DNA from: Blastocatellia bacterium
Lineage (GTDB): Bacteria > Acidobacteriota > Blastocatellia > Chloracidobacteriales > JADJPF01
Assembly: GCA_023265235.1 (NCBI GenBank)
Contig: JAHFUF010000362.1
Location: 1 to 5,800 of the forward strand
Reading direction: 5' to 3'
DNA: 5,800 nucleotides
The position numbers and the translations under genes were made by a program. The notes beneath the pieces are model-generated. The model was not told the DNA's origin. It saw only the letters and a program-made list of their open reading frames with translations, and searched no databases. Of this stretch, positions 1-5,272 are shown piece by piece (positions within the stretch are counted from its first letter, which is position 1; the number at the start of each line of letters is the position of its first letter).

Positions 1-1361
1 ATACTATAGAGACATTAGAACCTTGTTTAGCAGATATTGCAGCATATTTATTTAGCTCAGTAACAGATTTTCTTATTTGTGATGAAACTGTGCCTCATAA
101 TAAATTAAATCTAATAGTACGTAATAGCTTAAACTCTGACCCAGTTATCATGAGCTTAGGTCATTATTTAGCTATAGAATGGCGTTACTGGCTTAAAGAA
201 GTACATACAGAAGACTTAATTATGTTGGCAAGTAAAGCACAGTTAATAGGTATAAACACTCTGATTTTATTTATTAGGGATACAGAAGCGTCTGCTAATT
301 TATTTGATCCTATTCGCTTAAAAGGGGTAATGCAGCATTTTTATCAGCAAGAAAAAATAAATTTTATATTAATTAAACAAAATGATCTTTTAGAAATTGA
401 GAGAAAAAATACTAATCTACTGGTTTTGATTAAGTTAAGGTTAGAAGAGCTAAAGTTTGGCTATTTGGAAGAGTTAGACAAACCTCCTAGTTATGAAGCA
501 AAATCTAATTTTCCTCCTATGATGGAAATGCGACCACAACCATTCTCAGCAATTATTAACCAAATGCCGCCAAGTCAAATGCAAAACCAAATGGCGCCAA
601 TGATGCCGCAAAATATGCCAATGTCGCAAAATCAAATGATGCCAATGATGCCGCCAACCCAAATGCCAATGATGCCAATGCCGCCAACCCAAATGATGCC
701 GCAAAATATGCCAATGCCACAGAATATGCCAATGCCGCAGAATATGCCAATGTCGCAAAATCAAATGATGCCAATGATGCCGCCAATCCAAATGCCACCA
801 AACCAAATTCAGAGTGGCCCATCTATGACCATGTTGCCTGGAGTGATGATTCCTCCTGTTCCAAACCAAATGGCACCAGGGCAAGGAATGTCTATGACAC
901 CAGCCTTACCACCTTATCCTGCAAGTGGTCAGGAAAATATTTCTCGATTAAATCTATCTTCAACATCAAGCAAACCACCTAGATTAGTGATTCGTAACAC
1001 TGCAAACCCTAAATTAACAGAAAATCCTAGTGCTAATGTTTACAAGCCTATGGTAATAAAACCTAGTTTTGATGTAAAGCCTAGTTTTGATGTAAAACCT
1101 AGTTTTGAAATGAAATCATCTTTTGATGTAAAACCTAGCTTTGAAACAAAATCATCTTTTGATTCTGCTTCTAACAAATCTTTTGAAACACAGATACTAA
1201 AGCCTTGTACTAGTTGTCAAAATCAGACTTCCTTAAGTTGTCAGACATGTAGTAAACCTTTCTGTAATATCCACATTAATGTATCATCTTTAAAATGTGA
1301 AGGCTGTGCTAATCCACCAAAACCTGAAGAAGAATTAGATGTAGTAAATAAGCTGGAATAG
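1..1361 (+). CDS. Unrecognised Met/Pro/Gln-rich repeat protein with C-terminal zinc-binding module (5' end outside window)
   Basis: The frame is open from position 3 to the TAG at 1359-1361, giving 452 visible codons. A GTG at 90 could be read as a start, but codons 3-89 are also open and read as ordinary protein, and no Shine-Dalgarno sequence precedes 90, so the real start lies upstream. Visible residues 1 to about 165 look like a folded alpha/beta or helical domain with mixed charge and hydrophobic strands. Residues 173-298 are Met-rich (about 37 Met in 126), and a larger uncharged run spans nt 534-932. Residues 353-388 hold six copies of a hexapeptide K-P/S-S-F-D/E-x. Residues 402-435 carry eight Cys/His ligands, followed by a short acidic tail. 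I see no signal peptide or membrane span in the visible part. I do not recognise the family. The layout (globular domain, disordered linker, zinc module) suggests a scaffold or adaptor, which is inference only. Confidence 0.85.
   Translation, partial: TIETLEPCLADIAAYLFSSVTDFLICDETVPHNKLNLIVRNSLNSDPVIMSLGHYLAIEWRYWLKEVHTEDLIMLASKAQLIGINTLILFIRDTEASANLFDPIRLKGVMQHFYQQEKINFILIKQNDLLEIERKNTNLLVLIKLRLEELKFGYLEELDKPPSYEAKSNFPPMMEMRPQPFSAIINQMPPSQMQNQMAPMMPQNMPMSQNQMMPMMPPTQMPMMPMPPTQMMPQNMPMPQNMPMPQNMPMSQNQMMPMMPPIQMPPNQIQSGPSMTMLPGVMIPPVPNQMAPGQGMSMTPALPPYPASGQENISRLNLSSTSSKPPRLVIRNTANPKLTENPSANVYKPMVIKPSFDVKPSFDVKPSFEMKSSFDVKPSFETKSSFDSASNKSFETQILKPCTSCQNQTSLSCQTCSKPFCNIHINVSSLKCEGCANPPKPEEELDVVNKLE
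603..789 (+). repeat. 58-nt imperfect direct repeat, two copies 129 nt apart
   Basis: Copy 1 spans 603-660 and copy 2 spans 732-789. By eye they differ at two positions: A/G in the third codon (caa versus cag), and C/T near the end (accc versus atcc, giving Thr versus Ile). The offset of 129 nt is 43 codons, so the reading frame is preserved. Each copy encodes Met-Pro-Gln-Asn-Met-Pro-Met-Ser-Gln-Asn and then a Met/Pro run. The near-identity at the DNA level, including third positions, points to recent segmental duplication within the gene. Confidence 0.85.
696..767 (+). repeat. 18-nt tandem repeat encoding Met-Pro-Gln-Asn-Met-Pro
   Basis: Four consecutive 18-nt units start at 696, 714, 732 and 750. 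The consensus is atgccgcaaaatatgcca. Unit 2 has cca/cag and unit 3 has cag. Unit 4 is degenerate (tcg for ccg, then caa atg) and is the same sequence that follows the single unit at 603-620. The array lies inside and partly creates the 58-nt duplication. The unit is a multiple of three, so copy-number change would lengthen or shorten the protein without a frameshift. Confidence 0.85.
1059..1166 (+). repeat. Six tandem 18-nt repeats encoding K-P/S-S-F-D/E-x
   Basis: Six units of 18 nt start at 1059, 1077, 1095, 1113, 1131 and 1149. The consensus is aaacctagttttgatgta. Two sub-types exist: a Lys-Pro-Ser-Phe form (units 1, 2, 3, 5) and a Lys-Ser-Ser-Phe form using tca tct codons (units 4, 6). 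The order is thus A A A B A B, as though the last two pairs arose by duplicating an A-B dimer. A decayed seventh copy (Lys-Ser-Phe-Glu-Thr) follows near 1176-1190. The repeat is charged, unlike the uncharged Met-rich block upstream. Confidence 0.85.
1206..1307 (+). other. Predicted zinc-binding module, eight Cys/His ligands
   Basis: Within the 1-1361 gene the spacing is C-x2-C-x7-C-x2-C-x4-C-x2-H-x7-C-x2-C. The first Cys codon is at 1206 and the last at 1305. Eight ligands in four pairs would suit two zinc ions in a B-box/FYVE-like cross-brace or two small treble clefs. This is seen from ligand spacing alone. I cannot name the exact family, and B-box-like is the closest match by pattern. Modules of this kind usually mediate protein contacts rather than catalysis. 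Confidence 0.6.
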
Positions 1362-1437
1362 TTGGAATAATAGATAGTACAAATTGTTAAAAAAAGTGTT
1401 ATAAACTTGCTTTGTCTAAGTTATTAAAATTATTGCC

Positions 1438-1443
1438 AGGAAG
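1438..1443 (+). promoter_or_regulatory. Ribosome binding site that decides the EEP hydrolase start
   Basis: AGGAAG lies 10 nt before the ATG at 1454. A longer in-frame reading from TTG at 1412 would place this site inside the coding region and would add 14 residues ahead of the conserved family beginning. The upstream TTG has no purine-rich site of similar quality. A TATAAA at 1400-1405 could serve as a -10 box for this gene, but no convincing -35 hexamer accompanies it. Confidence 0.55.
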
Positions 1444-1453
1444 AAAATTGCAT

Positions 1454-2248
1454 ATGATTAAAGTGATGACTTTTAATATTCGTTATGGTACTGCTGAAGA
1501 TGGTATAAATCATTGGGATAATCGTAAACACTTGGTAGTTGAAAGAATTAAAGCTTTTGATCCTGACCTGCTTGGCTTACAAGAATGCCGTGATGATGAA
1601 CAAGCTCAATATATAAAAGAAAAACTTTCCGATTATCAATTTAGTAGTGTTCATCGTGCCTTAGAAGGCAATGATAGCCTAGAAATGTCACCAATACTTT
1701 TTAAGAAGTCTCGTTTTACAGAAGTGGCTAGTAGCTTTTTTTGGCTTAGCGATACGCCACATATTCCTGCTAGTGTTTTTGCAGGGAGTGCTTTTGCGCG
1801 TACTGTTGCTTGGTCAGCATTGCAGCCTCACGAGAATAAAAAACGCATTTTTACTTTTTTTAATACCCACTTTGATTATCAAAGCCCTCAAGTACAATTA
1901 AAGTCTGCTCATCTTTTACGCTGCCGAATTGAAGCTTTAGGCGCGAGTATGCCAGTCATTGTCACAGGGGATTTTAATGCTAACCGTGGTAGCGAACCAT
2001 TTCGACATTTATCTGATTTAGAAAGTCCCAACCCTCTTAGTGAAGCTTATTCACAACTTCATCCAAATGATAGGGATGGTACTTACCATGAATACGGTAG
2101 TTTACCAAATCCTACTTCAATAGATTGGGTGTTATTTTCCTCAAAACATTTCTTTACCCGTTTAGCAAAAATCGATTACACCAACCAAGGATATATTTAT
2201 CCTTCAGATCACTATCCGATTTGTGTAGAACTAGATTGGTGTAGTTAG
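1454..2248 (+). CDS. Endonuclease/exonuclease/phosphatase (EEP, DNase I-like) family metal-dependent hydrolase
   Basis: This 264-residue protein fits a single EEP domain of the COG3568 type. All the family's active-site blocks are visible: Asn8 in TFNIRYG, Glu44 in LLGLQE, His139 in NTHFD, Asp173 and Asn175 in TGDFN, Asp224 in SIDWVLFS, and Asp252-His253 in SDHYPI. These residues bind one or two divalent metals and activate water to cleave a phosphodiester or phosphomonoester. No signal peptide or membrane segment is seen, so it is probably cytosolic. The substrate cannot be read from sequence: the family includes DNases, inositol phosphatases, sphingomyelinases and 2',5'-phosphodiesterases. 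ATG 1454 is preferred over TTG 1412 because of the AGGAAG site and because family members begin directly with this first strand. The gene starts 92 nt after the repeat protein with no clear terminator between them, so read-through is possible. A hairpin follows 22 nt after the stop. Confidence 0.9.
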   Translation: MIKVMTFNIRYGTAEDGINHWDNRKHLVVERIKAFDPDLLGLQECRDDEQAQYIKEKLSDYQFSSVHRALEGNDSLEMSPILFKKSRFTEVASSFFWLSDTPHIPASVFAGSAFARTVAWSALQPHENKKRIFTFFNTHFDYQSPQVQLKSAHLLRCRIEALGASMPVIVTGDFNANRGSEPFRHLSDLESPNPLSEAYSQLHPNDRDGTYHEYGSLPNPTSIDWVLFSSKHFFTRLAKIDYTNQGYIYPSDHYPICVELDWCS

Positions 2249-2270
2249 TACACTAGTAAAATTTTATTGA

Positions 2271-2299
2271 GTAGTGTTACAATATTTCCGTAACACTAC
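2271..2299 (+). terminator. Perfect 10-bp hairpin after the EEP gene, terminator-like
   Basis: The arms GTAGTGTTAC (2271-2280) and GTAACACTAC (2290-2299) are exact reverse complements around a 9-nt loop. It starts 22 nt after the EEP stop, where a terminator is expected. However, the downstream bases (ctaatttaag) contain no clean T-tract, so it may be a weak or factor-assisted terminator, an mRNA 3'-end stabiliser, or a protein-binding dyad. The hairpin itself is certain; its role is inferred. Confidence 0.5.
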
Positions 2300-2355
2300 C
2301 TAATTTAAGAAACCATTAAGGAACTAAAAGTAACCTATAAATGCTGAAAATGGTC

Positions 2356-2393
2356 AACTAGGAAATTTGTTAGTAATTTTTCCTTTAGTTTTT
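2356..2393 (+). terminator. Bulged hairpin with short T-run, possible weak terminator
   Basis: AACTAGGAAA (2356-2365) can pair with TTTCC (2379-2383) and TAGTT (2386-2390), leaving a 2-nt TT bulge and a 13-nt loop. Five T residues follow at 2389-2393, two of them shared with the stem. It lies between the EEP gene and phoH, downstream of the stronger hairpin. The stem is AT-rich and the loop long, so the structure may be of little stability. Confidence 0.25.
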
Positions 2394-2424
2394 GCTAAAA
2401 TCATATCCAACAAACAATTTTCAA

Positions 2425-2441
2425 TATAATGATTTAAGGAG
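2425..2441 (+). promoter_or_regulatory. TATAAT box and AAGGAG ribosome binding site ahead of phoH
   Basis: TATAAT at 2425-2430 matches the sigma-70 -10 consensus exactly, but bases 16-18 nt upstream (catatc and neighbours) are a poor -35. AAGGAG at 2436-2441 is a strong Shine-Dalgarno core ending 14 nt before the TTG start of phoH. A start point about 7 nt after the -10 would put the ribosome site at the very 5' end of the mRNA, which argues against both being used together. The ribosome site is more credible than the promoter in this AT-rich gap. Confidence 0.35.
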
Positions 2442-2455
2442 TCAGAAAAAAGATT

Positions 2456-3409
2456 TTGAAAAAATTAGTGTTGCCAGAAAAAGGATTAGACGTACTGCTT
2501 GGGCCTTATGATGAAAATATCAAATATTTAGAGTCTTTACTTGACGTAACTATTGGTATTCGTGGTAATGAGATTACCTTAGATGGTAGCCCTCGTGATG
2601 TAGAGACTGTCCAGCGAATTTTGGAAGATTTTTCTACATTAGTCAAAGAAGGGCAACTCCCAACGGTAGTAGAATTAAAAAATGCATTTAAGCAAATTGC
2701 TGAAGATCGCGCTTTTTCTTTACGGGAATATTTTTCTAAATCACTGTATTTTAATCCTACAGGGAAAAAAGTAGTAAACGCTCGTTCAGCAAACCAACGC
2801 AAATATATAGAAGCAATTCAAGCCTATGACATAGTGTTTGGCATTGGGCCTGCTGGTACAGGAAAAACCTATTTGGCTGTAGCAATGGCTGTACAAGCTC
2901 TATGGTCTAAACAAGTTAATCGTATTGTTTTAACTAGACCAGCAGTTGAAGCAGGAGAAAAACTAGGCTTTTTACCAGGAGATCTTCAGGATAAAGTAGA
3001 TCCATACTTGCGACCACTCTATGATGCACTTTTTGATTTGGCTGATAATGAAAAAATTACCAAATTATTAGAAAAACGTGTCATTGAAGTCGCTCCACTA
3101 GCTTTTATGCGTGGACGTACTTTGTCAGACTCTTTTATTATTTTAGACGAAGCACAAAATACTACCTCAGAACAAATGAAAATGTTTTTAACTAGAATTG
3201 GGTATGGCTCAAAAGCTGTTGTTACTGGCGATGTAACCCAAATAGACTTGCCTGCTGGAAAACGCTCTGGACTAGTAGAAGCTCAACAAATCTTAAATGG
3301 GGTAGATGGGATTTCTATGATTCAGTTTACAGAAAAAGATGTAGTACGACATCGTTTGGTTCAGTTAATTATTAAGGCTTATGATGAACATAGCAAGGTT
3401 CGGCTCTAA
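2456..3409 (+). CDS. phoH: PhoH family ATPase (PhoL/YbeZ type)
   Basis: This 317-residue protein has a complete PhoH architecture. Residues 1 to about 95 form the N-terminal KH-like region (IRGNEITLDG near 35-44). The P-loop ATPase core follows: Walker A GPAGTGKT at 131-138, the family block RPAVEAGEKLGFLPGD at 161-176, FMRGRTL at 217-223, Walker B FIILDEAQN at 227-235, and TGDVTQIDLP at 257-266. PhoH proteins are cytosolic NTPases related to the helicase core, and in many bacteria phoH sits next to ybeY with a proposed role in RNA metabolism. The start is TTG, since no in-frame ATG or GTG exists between the upstream TAA (2435) and this codon. GTG at 2468 is a less likely alternative because it would trim the first strand. 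ybeY follows after only 3 nt, which indicates translational coupling and one operon. Confidence 0.95.
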   Translation: MKKLVLPEKGLDVLLGPYDENIKYLESLLDVTIGIRGNEITLDGSPRDVETVQRILEDFSTLVKEGQLPTVVELKNAFKQIAEDRAFSLREYFSKSLYFNPTGKKVVNARSANQRKYIEAIQAYDIVFGIGPAGTGKTYLAVAMAVQALWSKQVNRIVLTRPAVEAGEKLGFLPGDLQDKVDPYLRPLYDALFDLADNEKITKLLEKRVIEVAPLAFMRGRTLSDSFIILDEAQNTTSEQMKMFLTRIGYGSKAVVTGDVTQIDLPAGKRSGLVEAQQILNGVDGISMIQFTEKDVVRHRLVQLIIKAYDEHSKVRL

Positions 3410-3412
3410 CTT

Positions 3413-3916
3413 ATGCTAGTAGAGATAATTAACCAACAACGTACTGAAAAAATAGCTAAAAAAGAGTGGAAAGAATTCGCCCTTTCTGTATTACAAGCAC
3501 TTAGTTTAGAACGAGTAGAGGCTACCATTGTTTTTGTTGGCGATCGGAAAATAAGAGCATTAAATAAAGAGTTTCGTAATATTGATAAACCTACAGACGT
3601 ACTTTCTTTTAGTTACCAAACTACTGAAATCACAGCAAATAACGAACCTATAGAGGAGAAGTTCTACGCACAGTTAGCTAGTTTTGCAGGAAATTATTTG
3701 GGTGATGTGGTAATCTCTACCCAGACGGCTGTTGTTTATGCTAAAAAATTAGGCTTAACATTTGACGAGGAAGTTAAAGTATTGATACTGCACGGCTTGC
3801 TTCATCTATATGGCTATGACCATGAGACAGATAACGGTGAAATGGATGAGCTAGAACAAAAGCTACGTAAGCAACTGTTGGGTTTTACAACACTCAACAT
3901 ACCATCAGATTCTTAA
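3413..3916 (+). CDS. ybeY: Endoribonuclease YbeY, rRNA maturation factor
   Basis: This 167-residue protein has the family's diagnostic zinc site HGLLHLYGYDH, with His127, His131 and His137 (H-x3-H-x5-H). The other hallmark blocks are present: LNKEFRNIDKPTDVLSF at 50-66, including Arg55 that matches the conserved catalytic arginine, and GDVVIS at 97-102. YbeY is a single-strand-specific metalloendoribonuclease acting in 16S rRNA 3'-end maturation and 70S quality control; it has been reported to interact with Era and ribosomal protein S11 in other bacteria. Length is usual for the family, with a somewhat long loop between LSF and GDVVIS. ATG 3413 lies 3 nt after the phoH stop. The nearest purine-rich site, AAGG at 3395-3398, is 14 nt away inside phoH, so translation probably depends on coupling to phoH. 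Confidence 0.96.
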   Translation: MLVEIINQQRTEKIAKKEWKEFALSVLQALSLERVEATIVFVGDRKIRALNKEFRNIDKPTDVLSFSYQTTEITANNEPIEEKFYAQLASFAGNYLGDVVISTQTAVVYAKKLGLTFDEEVKVLILHGLLHLYGYDHETDNGEMDELEQKLRKQLLGFTTLNIPSDS

Positions 3917-3940
3917 TAATTAGGATTTTTTCATAAGAAA

Positions 3941-5251
3941 ATGGAATATGAAATAGCGGCGACCAGCATTTTAATAATAATGCTGGTCTTCATTGCTACA
4001 TTTGAAAGCGCGTTAGGACAACTAAGTGACGTAGCACTACGATCACTAACAGCAGAGAGTAAAAGTAAAAAACAAGCACGGTTTTTACGTTATTTGCTAA
4101 GTCATCATCAATTACTTGAGATGACTACGCTTTCTGGGTTGCAATTTGCAGCAGTGAGCATTGCTCTTTTTTTGGTTTCTATTGGACTGTACTTAAACTT
4201 AAATAAACTAGAAATATTGCTTGGCTCTTTTATAGTATCGCTTTTAATTGGCGGTCTTTTTGGTCAATTTTTGCCTAGGCTTTTTACTCAAAATAATCCT
4301 GCCAGGGCCTTACTTTTACTATTACCTTATTTTGCTATTTACTACAAAGTTTTTTCTGTTCCAGCTTTGGTTGTTTATTCGATTTTAAGGCGTTTCCGGC
4401 GTGACGAAGAACGTAGCATCACTCCTGAACAAGCAGAAGAAGTCTCAGGAGAAAATATTAAAGCCTTATTAGATGTAGGTACTGAAGAAGGTATTATTGA
4501 AGAAGCAGAAAGCAAACTAATTCATTCTGTAATAGAATTTACTGACACCACTGTAGATGAAGTAATGATCCCTCGTCCTGATATGATAGTTTTAGACAAT
4601 AATGCTACAGTAGAAGAAATGCGTGACTTGATGATTGATAAAAAACATTCTCGTATTCCTGTTTATAGAGAATCAATCGATCACATAGAAGGCATTGTTT
4701 ATATGTATGATGTGCTCCTAGCTTGTAGAGCAGGACAAACTAAAGCAGCCGTTGGGGTATTAGCTAGACCAGCTTATTTTGTTCCAGAAACTAAACTAGT
4801 AGCAGAATTGCTTGCAGATATGCAACGAGCAAAACGCCAAATTGCTTTAGTCGTCGATGAATACGGTGTTACAGCAGGGCTAGTAACAATAAAGGATTTG
4901 CTAGAAGAAATTGTTGGCGAAATTGGTAACGAGGAAAATGATAAAAATGAAAAAATAGATCCAGAAATCCTAGAAGCTGGAGATGGAGTCTATTTAATAA
5001 AAGGAAGTACAGAAATTAGAAAAATAGAAACACTTTTTGATAAAGAGCTAGAAGCCGATGATTTTTCTACACTTGCAGGCTTTATTATTAAAAATGCTGG
5101 TCGTGTTCCTAGTGTAGGAGATACATTAATTTATCACGGTGTTAAAGCAGAAATAATTGAAGCAGATAGTGGTCGAATTAGTAGAGTAAAATTATGCCTT
5201 ACTACAGAAGAGCAAAATAATGTAAATGGTAATGGTAGTAATGTTAAATGA
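3941..5251 (+). CDS. CNNM/CorB-like membrane protein: DUF21, paired CBS and CorC_HlyC domains (hemolysin family)
   Basis: This 436-residue protein has three parts. Residues 5-150 are the DUF21 membrane domain with hydrophobic segments at about 7-26, 66-86, 92-114 and 122-148, followed by a basic RRFRR stop. An acidic helical linker leads to paired CBS domains at about 205-265 (starting MIPRPDM, 209-215) and 270-330 (with VDEYG at 305-309). Residues 347-421 form the CorC_HlyC transporter-associated domain, and an Asn/Gly-rich tail closes the protein. Family members include Mg2+ exporters of the CNNM/CorB type, and the CBS pair senses ATP-Mg. Here the membrane part is atypical: the usual SET near the end of TM1 reads FES (21-23), the GN-x3-N block reads GLQFAAV (66-72), and GE-x2-PK reads GQFLPR (108-113). 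Transport activity is therefore doubtful. The older haemolysin name is probably misleading. It lies 24 nt after ybeY and 21 nt before era. AGGA at 3922-3925 is 15 nt from the ATG. Confidence 0.9.
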   Translation: MEYEIAATSILIIMLVFIATFESALGQLSDVALRSLTAESKSKKQARFLRYLLSHHQLLEMTTLSGLQFAAVSIALFLVSIGLYLNLNKLEILLGSFIVSLLIGGLFGQFLPRLFTQNNPARALLLLLPYFAIYYKVFSVPALVVYSILRRFRRDEERSITPEQAEEVSGENIKALLDVGTEEGIIEEAESKLIHSVIEFTDTTVDEVMIPRPDMIVLDNNATVEEMRDLMIDKKHSRIPVYRESIDHIEGIVYMYDVLLACRAGQTKAAVGVLARPAYFVPETKLVAELLADMQRAKRQIALVVDEYGVTAGLVTIKDLLEEIVGEIGNEENDKNEKIDPEILEAGDGVYLIKGSTEIRKIETLFDKELEADDFSTLAGFIIKNAGRVPSVGDTLIYHGVKAEIIEADSGRISRVKLCLTTEEQNNVNGNGSNVK

Positions 5252-5272
5252 TAGGATAAAATTATTGATAAT

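Noticed and set aside
696..767. Possible CRISPR array from regular short repeats
   Set aside because: Units are 18 nt with no unique spacers, are in frame within a long coding sequence and encode a repeated hexapeptide.
546..884. Two minus-strand open frames (546-884 and 556-822) with His/Trp- or Ala/Leu-rich repeat peptides
   Set aside because: They are the antisense of the atg/cca/caa repeat block, which avoids stop codons on the other strand by composition. No ribosome site or family resemblance is seen.
1384..1405. Promoter for the EEP gene from TTGTTA (1384-1389) and TATAAA (1400-1405)
   Set aside because: The spacing is only 10 nt, too short for a sigma-70 promoter, and such hexamers are common by chance in AT-rich gaps.
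1362..1453. Terminator between the repeat-protein gene and the EEP gene
   Set aside because: No stem of useful length was found. The A-run at 1389-1395 is on the wrong strand for a + strand terminator.
2341..2361. Tiny open frame (ATG 2341, six codons) as a leader peptide for phoH
   Set aside because: It is too short, has no close ribosome site, and no attenuator pair clearly depends on it.
2506..2802. Minus-strand open frame opposite phoH
   Set aside because: It lies wholly inside a confidently identified phoH and has no recognisable motif.
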